Source of the DNA: CAVRXQ01 sp963838845
Lineage (GTDB): Bacteria; Actinomycetota; Acidimicrobiia; Acidimicrobiales; Bog-793
Direction of reading: 5' to 3'
Assembly: GCA_963838845.1 (NCBI GenBank)
Contig: CAWISR010000002.1
Coordinates: forward strand, 1 to 64,000
Length of the DNA: 64,000 bases
Position numbers and translations under genes: made by a program. The notes beneath the pieces are model-generated. The model had not been told where the DNA came from. It did no database searches and saw only the letters and a program-made list of their open reading frames with translations. Numbering within the stretch: the first letter of the stretch is position 1; each line of letters opens with the position of its first letter. Below are positions 8,907 to 16,920 of the stretch, piece after piece.

Positions 8907-9038
8907 GGGGGAATGGCTATCTAGCTGCTATTTCCCTGCTATGGACTCTGCCGTTATGAACCGTTCGGAACCGTGAGAAACCGGAAAACGCCGTTCGAAG
9001 GGATACGGTAGGGATACGAAACCGTTGATCCGGCTTGG

Positions 9039-9365
9039 TCAACGCGGCGAGAGAAGAAGTGAGTCCTCTGTGTCGTCGGAGTCTGTACCAAGTTCCTCCG
9101 CCAACGCCTCGTAGTGCCCCGGCTCGCGCCGTGTGACCTGGCCCTTCGCCACCTGTTCGAATCCCAGGGTGAGGGATGCCAGGGCTTCGCGGTTGCGCAG
9201 CATGGCGAGTTCCCGTTCGGAAACGGAAACGACCGGGCTCACCAAGTAGTCGCCACTGGGCAGCATCGTCACCCGAAATCTGTGCTGGTCGCCCTGAACG
9301 ATGCGCGCGAGTGGCAAACGGTTCCTCGAGTCCAGCTCAACTTCGATCGTCTCTGTCCGCGCCAT
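9039..9365 (-). CDS. antitoxin-like small protein, divergent from a toxin-like gene
   Basis: A 108-residue acidic protein. The N-terminus (TIEVELDSRNRLPLARIV) has an AbrB/SpoVT-like beta-rich character and the C-terminus is acidic (ELGTDSDDTEDSLLL), a composition common in antitoxins. It is transcribed away from the small basic protein at 9444, with only 78 bp and a palindrome between them. I do not recognise the exact family. The antitoxin call rests on size, charge pattern and the toxin-like neighbour; divergent rather than co-transcribed order is unusual for type II modules. Confidence 0.45.
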   Translation of the reverse strand: MARTETIEVELDSRNRLPLARIVQGDQHRFRVTMLPSGDYLVSPVVSVSERELAMLRNREALASLTLGFEQVAKGQVTRREPGHYEALAEELGTDSDDTEDSLLLSPR

Positions 9366-9393
9366 GGGTTCAGAATACCCGCTTTCAACGTTG

Positions 9394-9407
9394 TGTCAAC
9401 TGTGACA
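9394..9407. promoter_or_regulatory. palindromic operator candidate in divergent promoter region
   Basis: TGTCA at 9394-9398 and TGACA at 9403-9407 form a perfect 5-bp inverted repeat with a 4-nt spacer, in the centre of the 78-bp gap between the divergent genes at 9365 and 9444. A second small dyad, CCAATGG, follows at about 9413. A site here could regulate both genes at once, as expected for toxin-antitoxin autoregulation. The regulator is unknown. Confidence 0.5.
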
Positions 9408-9443
9408 TATGCACCAATGGTACAGGTCTGTTAAGTTTCGCAG

Positions 9444-9737
9444 GTGGCAATCGCGCTGGTTGAGTCGGAAAAGGTCACCAAGACGATCGCGGACTTAAAG
9501 GTCACTGACCAGCGTAAATACAAGAAGGTGGTCCGCTGCCTGGCGAAACTCGCGCAAGACCCGAGTTATCCAGGGCTCGCCTCTCATCGCTATGAGGTCA
9601 TCAAAAACCCCTACGGGGATGAGGACATCTGGGAGTCGTACGTCGAAAACGACACTCCCTCAGCTTGGCGAGTGTGGTGGTTCTACGGACCCGACAGGGG
9701 CGAGATCACGGTCGTCGACCTAGGCCCGCACCCCTAG
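9444..9737 (+). CDS. RelE/ParE-type toxin-like protein
   Basis: A 97-residue basic protein starting at GTG 9444. Its pattern is that of small RNase/gyrase toxins of the RelE/ParE fold: an N-terminal helical part (RKYKKVVRCLAKLAQDP), then HRYEVIKNPYGDEDIWESYV, and a beta-hairpin with conserved aromatics (AWRVWWFYGPDRGEITVVDL). The last strand ending in DLGPHP is like RelE-family C-termini. If active it would cleave mRNA at the ribosome or poison gyrase, and the divergent protein at 9039-9365 would be its partner. The fold assignment is by pattern only and the target is unknown. Confidence 0.55.
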   Translation: MAIALVESEKVTKTIADLKVTDQRKYKKVVRCLAKLAQDPSYPGLASHRYEVIKNPYGDEDIWESYVENDTPSAWRVWWFYGPDRGEITVVDLGPHP

Positions 9738-9752
9738 GCCGAGCGGCGTAAT

Positions 9753-9820
9753 TGTTCTGAGGCGATGTGTGCGCTTGCACAGCAGGCTTGCTGTGCAAGC
9801 GCACACATCGCCTGTTCTGA
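9753..9820. repeat. perfect hairpin (24-bp arms, 4-nt loop) flanked by 8-bp direct repeats
   Basis: Positions 9761-9784 and 9789-9812 are exact reverse complements around the loop GGCT (9785-9788); one further A-T pair (9760/9813) extends the stem to 25 bp. The palindrome is bounded by direct repeats TGTTCTGA at 9753-9760 and 9813-9820, which overlap that last pair. No T-tract follows, so it is not a standard rho-independent terminator. A perfect palindrome with a short target-site-like duplication suggests a minimal mobile insertion (MITE- or REP-like), a recombination site or a regulatory RNA hairpin. Confidence 0.75.
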
Positions 9821-9940
9821 ATTACTCCGAAAATCATCACGTCACGGAGAAGTCGAGCGGGAGCTGCTCGAGGGCGGCTTCACCTTCGCGCTGGTGGCAG
9901 GCGAGGGCTTGTTACCCGAAGAGCAAGAGACGCCGTAGAA

Positions 9941-11314
9941 GTGGGCGAGAATGTGGTCGTGCGGCCCGAGACGCGCTATGCGCTGAGTGGCGATACCCAC
10001 ATCGCCTATCAGTTAGTCGGCGACGGACCATTCGATCTCGTATTTGCCCCCGGCTTTGTCACTCATATGGAGCTCCAATGGGAGCTGCCGGGCTTTGCGG
10101 ACTTCCTAAACGACCTGGGCTCATTCTCTAGGTTGATCCGATTCGACAAACGCGGCACCGGGATGTCCGATCCTGTAAGCGGCGCTCCGAGCCTCGAGAC
10201 ACGTATGGACGACGTGCGGGCAGTCATGGACGCGGTCGGCTCGCAACGCGCCGCGTTCTACGGACTGTCCGAGGGCGCGGCGATGAGCATCCTGTTCGCG
10301 GCGACCTATCCCGAGCGGACCGCGGCGTTGGTCGTTCGCAGTTGTTCGCCAAGGACAATGTGGGCGGCGGATTTTCCGTGGGGGCGAAGCGAAGATGCGT
10401 ATCAGCGCGAGGTTGATCGAGCGTTGCGGGTCTATGGGTCGCGCGCGGATGCCCGCGAGTCCGTGCGAGCGCTTGGCATGCATGACGAAGACGAGATCGA
10501 GGCATTCATCGATTTCGTCAGGTACGCAGCAAGTCCGGGGATGCTCGAGGCTCTGTACCGCATGAACAAGGAGATCGATATACGCGAGGTTCTCCCAGCG
10601 GTGCGCGTGCCGGCACTCGTCCTTCACGGCAGCAACGATGAGATTGTCCCCGTCGAGGTTGGCGCCTACACGGCGCAACGCCTCAGGTCGGCGCGGTTCG
10701 TCGAGCTCGAAGGAATCGGGCACCTGGCGCTCCGGGCCGGCGGAGCGGCGGGACAGATCGAGCATGAGATACGGCGCTTCCTCAATGATGTCTGGGAAAC
10801 CGGCGGCTGGGAGGAGTCCGAACCTGACCGGATGCTCGCAACGGTCCTCTTCACCGACATAGTCGAGTCGACGTCAAAGGCGATCGAGCTCGGCGATCGG
10901 CGCTGGCGAGAGTTGCTCGGCCAACACAACGCGTTGGTGCGACGAGAATTGCTGCGATTTCGCGGCCGCGAGATTGCCACCACCGGAGATGGTTTTCTCG
11001 CCACGTTCGATGGCCCGGCGAGAGCGATCCGCTGTGCTCGCACGATCGTCGACAAAGTACATGATCTCGGTCTTGCCGTACGCGCTGGACTTCACACCGG
11101 GGAATGCGAAATAGCAGACGGGAACGTCACGGGGATTGCTGTCCACACCGGCGCGCGAGTGGCCGAGCGGGCACTCGCCGACGAAGTGCTCGTCTCGAGC
11201 ACGGTCAAGGATCTCGTCGCCGGGTCGGGCATCACGTTTAACGAACGCGGAATCGGCGAATTGAAGGGGATCCCGGGAGAATGGCAGCTCTTCGCGGTCG
11301 ACCGCACCTCATAG
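9941..11314 (+). CDS. alpha/beta-hydrolase fused to a class III adenylate/guanylate cyclase
   Basis: A 457-residue two-domain protein. Residues 1 to about 285 are an alpha/beta-hydrolase with oxyanion-side sequence RFDKRGTGMSD, nucleophile Ser110 in YGLSEGAA, a catalytic Asp in LHGSNDEIVP and His in EGIGHLAL. Residues about 295-457 are a class III nucleotide cyclase: first metal Asp in ATVLFTDIVEST, second in TTGDGFLATFDG, and the C-terminal signature GELKGIPGEWQLFAV. The fusion is a known type in actinobacteria and proteobacteria; a small molecule bound by the hydrolase domain may control cAMP or cGMP synthesis, but its ligand is unknown. The start is GTG 9941 or the nearby GTG at 9953. It lies 120 bp downstream of the perfect hairpin. 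Confidence 0.88.
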   Translation: MGENVVVRPETRYALSGDTHIAYQLVGDGPFDLVFAPGFVTHMELQWELPGFADFLNDLGSFSRLIRFDKRGTGMSDPVSGAPSLETRMDDVRAVMDAVGSQRAAFYGLSEGAAMSILFAATYPERTAALVVRSCSPRTMWAADFPWGRSEDAYQREVDRALRVYGSRADARESVRALGMHDEDEIEAFIDFVRYAASPGMLEALYRMNKEIDIREVLPAVRVPALVLHGSNDEIVPVEVGAYTAQRLRSARFVELEGIGHLALRAGGAAGQIEHEIRRFLNDVWETGGWEESEPDRMLATVLFTDIVESTSKAIELGDRRWRELLGQHNALVRRELLRFRGREIATTGDGFLATFDGPARAIRCARTIVDKVHDLGLAVRAGLHTGECEIADGNVTGIAVHTGARVAERALADEVLVSSTVKDLVAGSGITFNERGIGELKGIPGEWQLFAVDRTS

Positions 11315-11339
11315 GCGCCGAACACAACTGGGCTGGTTC

Positions 11340-11400
11340 TAAGGCCTCGCCGCTTCAATCTTTTCGCCGCGTGGCGACCAGCCTTCAGACTGACGTTTAT
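11340..11400 (+). pseudogene. 3' remnant of an SRPBCC-like gene
   Basis: Translation in one frame gives SPLQSFRRVATSLQTDV, closely matching STVRSFLVRVAASIQTDA at the very end of the SRPBCC-like gene at 11452-11882. The DNA around AGACTGACG is also shared. Only the last 15 to 20 codons are left, so this is a remnant of a second copy whose body was lost, probably from a tandem duplication. No start or function remains. Confidence 0.4.
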
Positions 11401-11451
11401 TTGATCTCAATTACTTGAACTGATATATCCCACCGTTCGACTCTCGTCGAT

Positions 11452-11882
11452 GTGGCGCGCCCGTTCGAACAGGTTCAGGAACCATTCCTCGGAGACGGCA
11501 ACTGGCTTGTACCGCTCGCGATTGCCGCCGAGGAAGACGGCGAGTCCCTTCACATGCGGATCGGACCGTGGCAGGGGGCGGGTCGGGTTGCGCGAGAGGT
11601 GCGAGTCGTCCTTCAACCGGCCTGGGACCGAGGCGACGAGCTCGTCGTTCCGTTCTCGTGGGACCCATCGGTTTGCAGTCGTTGATCCCGTCGCTGCGTG
11701 GCAATCTCGAGATCGCTCCTCTAGGACCGGACAACTGCCGGATCACCCTTTCTGCCTCGTACGTTCCACCGCTCGGTGAACTTGGAGTTCGTCTCGACCA
11801 CGCCGTAATGCGTCACGTCGCTGCCTCTACCGTTCGCTCCTTCCTTGTCCGCGTGGCGGCGAGCATTCAGACTGACGCTTAA
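11452..11882 (+). pseudogene. SRPBCC-like (polyketide-cyclase/START fold) protein, frameshifted
   Basis: Two plus-strand frames join into one protein. The first (from GTG 11452) reads ARPFEQVQEPFLGDGNWLVP ... REVRVVLQPAWDRGDELVVP. The second continues GLQSLIPSLRGNLEIAPLG ... LDHAVMRHVAASTVRSFL to a stop at 11882. The break is near 11668 (CCC), where one added base restores the frame. The alternating beta pattern and a final long helix fit the SRPBCC hydrophobic-ligand fold. No ligand can be proposed. It stands alone between the cyclase fusion and a SnoaL-like gene. Decay or a single sequencing indel are both possible. Confidence 0.5.
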
Positions 11883-12032
11883 TAGAATTCATTCACCCGG
11901 ACTATTACGCCCATCGGTAGTTCAGCGCACCGTCTAGCGTGACTCCTCGCGGCTGCCAATGCCGCCAGGGCGGCCTTTGTCTCGAAGTAAGCGCGAACCG
12001 GGCCTGCTCGCTAGCCGACGGAAGGGGCAAAC

Positions 12033-12434
12033 GTGAGCAACGTGCAGCAGGTACGGGATATATACGAGGCATTCGGACGTGGTGACGTTCCTACTGTTCT
12101 CGGCGCCATGGAAGCAGATGTCCATTGGAGCGAAGCGGAAGGCAACCCTTACCAAATGAGCGGGAAAGCTTGGGTCGGCCAAGACGCCATCGTGCAGAAC
12201 TTGTTCATGAAATTGGGCACCGAATGGGATGCCTTCACGGTGCATCCAAAGGAGTTTCATGACGCGGGCGACACGGTGGTCGTCGAGGGACGCTACACGG
12301 GGACCTACAAGTCAACCGGCAAGAGCGCCGATGCTCAGTTCTGCCACGTGTTCAAGATCAGGAACGGCAAGCTCGCGAGCTTCCAGCAGTTCGTAGACAC
12401 AGCGCAGATGCAGGACGTGATGGGAGCGCGATAG
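12033..12434 (+). CDS. SnoaL-like / NTF2-fold protein (ketosteroid-isomerase related)
   Basis: A 133-residue protein from GTG 12033. It has the standard pattern of the SnoaL-like NTF2 family: helix QQVRDIYEAFGRGDVPTVL, then MEADVHWSEAEGNPYQMSG, GQDAIVQNLF, a basic-hydrophobic strand set (DTVVVEGRYTGTYKSTG) and the closing FQQFVDTAQMQ. Length is typical for a single-domain member. These proteins form a cone-shaped pocket and act as isomerases, hydrolases or binding proteins; the substrate cannot be read from sequence. It is isolated, with no operon partner. Confidence 0.8.
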   Translation: MSNVQQVRDIYEAFGRGDVPTVLGAMEADVHWSEAEGNPYQMSGKAWVGQDAIVQNLFMKLGTEWDAFTVHPKEFHDAGDTVVVEGRYTGTYKSTGKSADAQFCHVFKIRNGKLASFQQFVDTAQMQDVMGAR

Positions 12435-12495
12435 ACGGTCCCTTCGGGAGCCTTATATCTGCACAAATACTCGGAACGGGGCACCGTTAGAGACG

Positions 12496-13395
12496 CTAGA
12501 GCTCGACGCCGAGTAACTCGCCCTGCCAAACGAAGATCAAACGACGAACTTCCGTGTCCACACTCGGAATGAATGCCGACCTGCCAGCCCATTCACCATC
12601 CGACTGTGGATCGAAGGTTGTCGAGACACACACGTACTGCGTGTCGTTGTCGTCCGAGAGTCTCAGGTACGCGTCCTCACCGACGGCACCCGAACGCGAG
12701 GGTTCGATGCGCGGTTGTGAGTTGTCCCGAGCCGATTCACCGACGAGATCATTGAGGGGGCCCGGAACGCCGGATATCCGCCAGATCACTTCTACCCCTG
12801 CCGCGTATTCGAGCACACCGACGACGCGGAGCTCGACGCCTTCTGTGCAAAGTGTCGCCTCCGGTCCCGGTATCACCTTCACGGGGTGACGCCAGTATGC
12901 GTACCCACTGGCCCCTCGATGTCTCGCAAACGTCGCGGCTTCGAAGGATTCGCGACCTTTGTAAGCGGAGAGAAGCTCGATCACCTGTTGGCGGACGCGC
13001 AGAAGGTCAGCGCCGAGACTCTGCAGCACCTGGGCGGCAACGCCGTCACCCTCGCGGACAAGACCGAGCAGGATGTGCTCGGTGCCGATGTAGTTGTGCC
13101 CGAGCTGCAGCGCTTCCCGCAGCGAAAGTTCGAGGACTTTCTTGGCGCGCGGGGTAAATGGCGGCGAGCCGGTCGGTGCTTGGCCGGCGGGGCCGATCGT
13201 CTCCTCGACCTTTTCGCGCACCGACTCGAGCGAGATCCCGAGTGACTCGAGCGCTTGCGCGGCCAGCCCTTCGCCCTCGTGGATCAGCCCGAGGAGGAGA
13301 TGCTCGGTGCCGATGAAGCTGTGATTGAGCAGCCGCGCCTCTTCTTGTGCCAAGACGAGGACGCGGCGTGCCCGGTCTGTGAAGCGCTCGAACAT
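12496..13395 (-). CDS. Clp N-terminal (ClpC-type) double-repeat protein with a novel C-terminal domain, no ATPase
   Basis: From the ATG at 13395 the protein is 299 residues. Residues 1 to about 145 are two Clp_N repeats, nearly identical to the ClpC N-domain (MFERFTDRARRVLVLAQEEA, then HSFIGTEHLLLGLIHEGEG; second repeat HNYIGTEHILLGLVREGDG). ClpC uses this domain to bind adaptors and substrates. No Walker motif or AAA+ module follows. Instead about 150 residues of a beta-rich domain of unknown family are attached (VELRVVGVLEYAAGVEVIWR ... VRRLIFVWQGEL). It may act as an adaptor or decoy for the ClpC-ClpP protease, or sense ligands. Alternative starts lie at 13407 and 13428. No operon partners. 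Confidence 0.85.
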   Translation of the reverse strand: MFERFTDRARRVLVLAQEEARLLNHSFIGTEHLLLGLIHEGEGLAAQALESLGISLESVREKVEETIGPAGQAPTGSPPFTPRAKKVLELSLREALQLGHNYIGTEHILLGLVREGDGVAAQVLQSLGADLLRVRQQVIELLSAYKGRESFEAATFARHRGASGYAYWRHPVKVIPGPEATLCTEGVELRVVGVLEYAAGVEVIWRISGVPGPLNDLVGESARDNSQPRIEPSRSGAVGEDAYLRLSDDNDTQYVCVSTTFDPQSDGEWAGRSAFIPSVDTEVRRLIFVWQGELLGVEL

Positions 13396-13643
13396 GGTCC
13401 TTGTCATTCTTTCAGGCGAGTTGGACAAGGCGACGCGCTTGAACGAAGAAGCGCTCGAAACCGGGCCTCAAGTTGAGCGCATCGAGCGACCTCGTCCGTG
13501 ACATGGGTCTGAGGCACGGATCAAAGGCGTAATTGAACCCGATTAGGAGTGACTTCCGGTTACGCGACCGCCCGCGACCGGCACCTCGGGGATGGTCGGG
13601 GGCGGGTACGGACAGGCTCCTGGCTTGGGATGCAGGTGGTTGA

Positions 13644-13674
13644 CTGAAGGCTTCAGACCCCGTCGTAAGCGGGG
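13644..13674. promoter_or_regulatory. two adjacent dyads upstream of the VOC gene
   Basis: CTGAAGGCTTCAG at 13644-13656 is a 13-bp palindrome, followed directly by CCCCG (13658-13662) and CGGGG (13670-13674). They lie 15-45 bp upstream of the VOC gene start in a 260-bp gap between divergent genes. They could be an operator or a short hairpin in the leader; no T-tract follows. Low certainty. Confidence 0.3.
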
Positions 13675-13688
13675 CATGGGGCCAACGG

Positions 13689-14165
13689 ATGGAGGGGCCA
13701 GTGGCCGAACCCACGCAGCCCGCAGAGCGAATGGTGGTGTGTCACTTCATCGTCTCCGATGACGTCGAGCGCTCCCGGCGTTTTTATACCGAGGTACTCG
13801 GTGGCAGGGTGGTCTTCGGCCCAGAGCCGACCAATGTCGCACTCGCCAACAGCTTCATCATCATCAACGGCGGCGGAGGCCCGACCGACGACAAGCCCAC
13901 GGTCACCCTTGAAACGCCAAGCGACCCCGACCGGGTCAGCAGCTTCCTCAATATCCGGGTCGCAGACATTGACGCCGTGTACGCCGAATGGAGCGCCCGG
14001 GGCGCGCAGTTCCTAACGCCGCCGAAGCAGCACCAGTACGAGATCCGTTGCTACATCCGAGATCCCGACGGTTACATCATCGAGGTCGGGCAAACCACCG
14101 ACCCACAGGGAGACTGGTGGCCCGCCGACTGGCCATCGATCAACCCCGATGGGCAATCCGACTGA
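13689..14165 (+). CDS. VOC family (glyoxalase/bleomycin-resistance/dioxygenase) protein
   Basis: A 158-residue vicinal-oxygen-chelate protein. The first beta-alpha-beta unit contains VVCHFIVSDDVERSRRFYTE, a typical metal-site His followed by FYTEVLG. The second unit ends in YEIRCYIRDPDGYIIEVGQT, where the C-terminal Glu is the usual metal ligand. Single-domain VOC proteins dimerise to form the active site and may isomerise, sequester or cleave small molecules; the substrate here is unknown. The start is ATG 13689 or GTG 13701. No partners in an operon. Confidence 0.85.
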   Translation: MEGPVAEPTQPAERMVVCHFIVSDDVERSRRFYTEVLGGRVVFGPEPTNVALANSFIIINGGGGPTDDKPTVTLETPSDPDRVSSFLNIRVADIDAVYAEWSARGAQFLTPPKQHQYEIRCYIRDPDGYIIEVGQTTDPQGDWWPADWPSINPDGQSD

Positions 14166-15020
14166 ACCCCGTCTCCTCGATGTCACGAAGGCGGCCATCG
14201 CACCTGACCCGGAGGGCAGCGCGGAACTCACGATGACCGGCACGGGCACCGACGTTCCCCGGTGTTAAGTCAAAGACTTTGATAAGCGCGCAGCGACTCG
14301 ACTTGTGCACTTTGCGAGTTGCAACGCACTGCGGACATGGAATGTGCCCCCGGCGGCGCTGTTCGGGTTCGGGATGAACCGTTGGCCCCAACATCGAGGA
14401 CACGACACGACCCGCCCAAACCGGCCACCTTGCCTCGGTTCGAGAAACACGGGTTTCGTCCTGATCTCGATGAGGCCGCTGTCGACGGCGCAACGGACTC
14501 GGCGACAAACGGCGTGTAGCTGGTGCAAGTCTTCCGACCCTCGTGAGGCGTGCCAGTGGATCGGGTATCGACGAACAATGGCGTGCCCTGGTTCGCTGGC
14601 GACCGCGCGGCGCTGATCTCGTCCAGCACCCCGACCTGGGTGATGTCTCGGTACGTCACCTCGTCAACTTCGCTCCACGTTTGGCCGTTCTTCGCGACGT
14701 TGAACGCCGCGCTTGTGCCCGCGAGGTCCCTGCGGTCGATTGCCGCCGCCAAATTCCGACTCGCGAGCGCTCAACAACGTGAATTAGGTGGTCTGAAGCA
14801 TCGGGAAACCTTTGGGTAATTGAACTGAACTAGCCGAGCAAGTGCGGTCCCTGACGAGCTGGCCAAATTGAGGACCGAAAATAGGGCAAGATTGCCGGTC
14901 ACCCAATGAACCCAAACGAAAGGCGGCGGAAGTCCGTGAGCGACGCACTCCTTGAACTACGACGGTACCTAGACGAGAAGAAGCCGATGATCGACGCGCA
15001 GACTCCAGGCGAGAGAGGCG
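14166..15020. other. long stretch without a confidently identified gene
   Basis: Open frames exist on both strands. The longest is on the minus strand at 14270-14752; its first half (QTWSEVDEVTYRDITQVGVL) looks protein-like but the second half does not, and I recognise no family. On the plus strand, the GTG at 14938 opens SDALLELRRYLDEKKPMID, a plausible short helical protein that ends after about 42 codons and overlaps the start of the next gene in another frame. It may be the true N-terminus of that gene with a frameshift between them. Confidence 0.35.
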
Positions 15021-15314
15021 GTGAACACGGTGGCGGCGGAAGTCCTACAAGCGGTCACGAATGAGTTGCAGGTTCGACGGGTGTCAGCAGCCTTCCAACA
15101 AAGCCTCGGAGTCGCCGATCTTTCCGTAAAGCCTCTCAATAGTCCCGTCGAATGGGGGCACTTGGTGTACTCCGCGATCGAACCCACGACGGTTCGCATT
15201 GCGATGACGATCCCAGGCGAGTCCGATGACCAAAAGTCGGTCGCCGCGTCGGACGTGACAACCGAGTCAGTCAACGCGGCCGCTCTCATGTTCGTGCGAA
15301 GAACGCTCCGCTAA
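15021..15314 (+). CDS. hypothetical protein, 97 residues
   Basis: Starts at GTG 15021, preceded at short distance by GAGAGG, an acceptable ribosome site. The sequence (NTVAAEVLQAVTNELQVRRV ... VADLSVKPLNSPVEWGHLVY) mixes an N-terminal helix with alternating strands and shows no catalytic motif. There is no signal peptide or membrane segment. The preceding out-of-frame stretch from 14938 may belong to the same gene. I do not recognise the family; the coding call rests on frame length, ribosome site and amino-acid composition. Confidence 0.45.
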   Translation: MNTVAAEVLQAVTNELQVRRVSAAFQQSLGVADLSVKPLNSPVEWGHLVYSAIEPTTVRIAMTIPGESDDQKSVAASDVTTESVNAAALMFVRRTLR

Positions 15315-15361
15315 TTGAACCCAGTTAATGGAGCTGTATTACCCGCGCTCATGGCGAAGCA

Positions 15362-15619
15362 TTGACTGCTGAAAACGGCGTACCGCAACTTGAGTCATGT
15401 CGCGGTCGCGCTCACCCGCAAGGGTTGGTGAAGCTTTCGCGCTGCATGCGCCAACACGGCAACCCGGACTTCCCCGACCCGGCGACCTCGATCCCGACCA
15501 ACCTCCACGCCTACCAATGCATATCCGATCGCGACGGAGTGATCCTGCTCTTCCCACGGGGGTTCGACGAAACGTCGCCTCAGTTCACGAGAGCCGCGGC
15601 GGCGTGCGGTTCGCGCTGA
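15362..15619 (+). CDS. partial small protein with a CMRxHGxPxFPDP motif
   Basis: The frame contains LSRCMRQHGNPDFPDPATS and ends with PQFTRAAAACGSR, the two conserved ends of a family of exported actinobacterial proteins (Cys-Met-Arg-x-His-Gly ... FPDP ... FQxAxxAC). Normally a signal peptide and linker precede the motif, but here the TTG at 15362 opens an N-terminus without any hydrophobic stretch, so the export part is missing. A GTG at 15425 is an alternative start. Probably a 5'-truncated copy. The function of the family is unknown; the two conserved cysteines may form a disulphide. Confidence 0.45.
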   Translation: MTAENGVPQLESCRGRAHPQGLVKLSRCMRQHGNPDFPDPATSIPTNLHAYQCISDRDGVILLFPRGFDETSPQFTRAAAACGSR

Positions 15620-15709
15620 CCAATCACTGATGGGTACGGCGGTCGATGCGCCAAGCCCCGCACTGCAAGGGGACACGCGTCTTTGTTGGCGGCAGTTGTG
15701 GGTAAATCG

Positions 15710-16366
15710 CTACTGGTCTCTCGCTAGCTCGGCGAAAATCACGTTCGCGAGTGCCTTAGCCTTCAGGAGAGCTGAGTTGTGAATCGTGCTGTAGTAACCA
15801 AGAAACAGTTCCCATCTTCCGTCGTACGGTCCCCCAACTGCGTATGAGATGGCGTCCAGGTCGCAGTTAGTTACACCGTGTTCAGCGTTATCGCATTCGG
15901 TGATCGCAGCCGCACCCGTCACTCCTGTCACAGATTTCAGTGTTGCCGGATTTGCCTGGGAGCCGGGGCGTTTCTCCTCATTGATGAACGATTGCACAGT
16001 TGTTTCGGGGACGTTAGTCGCGCTGAAGTGTACGAACGTGATGGTGTTAAGTCCGCAGGGTTTGCCGTTGCAAAGTCTCTTCCAGTGGCAGTTTACGAGA
16101 CCCACGTTTGGCTGCCCACTGAGACCGCCGTGAAAACCTGGTCCAAAGATGGCGTCCACCTTTGAAGTGGAAGGACAGGTCAGAGCTATTGCGTGGGGCA
16201 AGACAGCATGGACCCCTTGCATCGGACTCGTGGACGCTGAAACGGGGTCGGCGGCCCCGACAACGACTACCCACCCCAAGAGTCCCGCGATGCCAAGCGA
16301 AACTGTGATCGCCCGAAAAGTCCGTGTGGTCCTTCGGGTCGTGCCTCGCCCGCATTTTTCGGGCAT
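15710..16366 (-). CDS. secreted protein of unknown function
   Basis: A 218-residue protein with a twin-basic N-region (RRTTRTFR), a hydrophobic core (AITVSLGIAGLLGWVVVV) and a small-residue cleavage site (GAADPVSAS). The mature part has several cysteines (LTCPSTSK, LVNCHWKRLCNGKPCG, ITECDNAEHGVTNCDL) that could form disulphides, and an aromatic C-terminal strand (RWELFLGYYS) before a final helix. The layout resembles small exported sensor or ligand-binding domains common in actinobacteria, but I cannot name a family. Stand-alone gene. Confidence 0.65.
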   Translation of the reverse strand: MPEKCGRGTTRRTTRTFRAITVSLGIAGLLGWVVVVGAADPVSASTSPMQGVHAVLPHAIALTCPSTSKVDAIFGPGFHGGLSGQPNVGLVNCHWKRLCNGKPCGLNTITFVHFSATNVPETTVQSFINEEKRPGSQANPATLKSVTGVTGAAAITECDNAEHGVTNCDLDAISYAVGGPYDGRWELFLGYYSTIHNSALLKAKALANVIFAELARDQ

Positions 16367-16638
16367 GTCTGCCCTCCAAGCTCAAGGAAGCCGGTTATCT
16401 GCCGAGATACATTCGCACGCGTCTTTGCTCGCAACCTAATCGGCGTTGGGTGCCTTCATAATCCGCACTTCTGACGAATTACTCCGCCGTGCTCCGCTCA
16501 GGATCCCGGCCGTTCCGCTGGAGGGAAGGCGCGCCGAGATCAGCTTCTCGCAGGTCCGCTGCGCCTGCTCGAACTGTGGAGAGTTCTGATTGAAGCTGTC
16601 GACGAGTCGCGAGCAGCAACGCAGCTAATTGGGTTGAT

Positions 16639-16905
16639 CTATCGGATTCGGAGAGCTCCTGTCTCGCGCCGCGGATGCTCGACCCCTCTGCGTTCAGGGT
16701 CCCAGCCAGTTTGGTACGCGAGACTGACAGCCGCGAGCTGCGTGTTGACACCGAGTTTCGAGAGAATCGAGCGGATCTGGCTGCGCACCGTCGAAAGTGA
16801 CACGAAGTCCTGCTTGCAAATCTCTCGAGCCGTCGCACCGTTCATGAGGGCGAACAGCACTTCTTGTTCACGGAGACTCAACTGATCAAAGACCTCAAGA
16901 CTCAT
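16639..16905 (-). CDS. LuxR-type helix-turn-helix regulator, single domain
   Basis: From the ATG at 16905 the first 62 residues are a GerE/LuxR DNA-binding domain: LSLREQEVLFALMNGATARE, then LSTVRSQIRSILSKLGVNTQ and LAAVSLAYQTGW. No receiver or sensor domain precedes it, as in small stand-alone LuxR regulators. After the domain the frame runs on for about 22 low-complexity residues; another minus-strand frame continues to 16479 with helical sequence (LAALLLATRRQLQSEL), which could be the true C-terminus if a one-base shift lies near 16700. Target genes are unknown; the secreted-protein gene at 15710-16366 is next on the same strand. Confidence 0.75.
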   Translation of the reverse strand: MSLEVFDQLSLREQEVLFALMNGATAREICKQDFVSLSTVRSQIRSILSKLGVNTQLAAVSLAYQTGWDPERRGVEHPRRETGALRIR

Positions 16906-16920
16906 AGCGCACCACCCCAC

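Noticed and set aside
9753..9820. Ordinary rho-independent terminator for the toxin-like gene
   Set aside because: Stem is 24-25 bp and perfect with no T-tract on either side, and direct repeats flank it; termination may occur but does not explain the structure.
14270..14752. 160-codon minus-strand frame
   Set aside because: No ribosome site, no family, and composition changes midway; kept only as part of a region without a confident gene.
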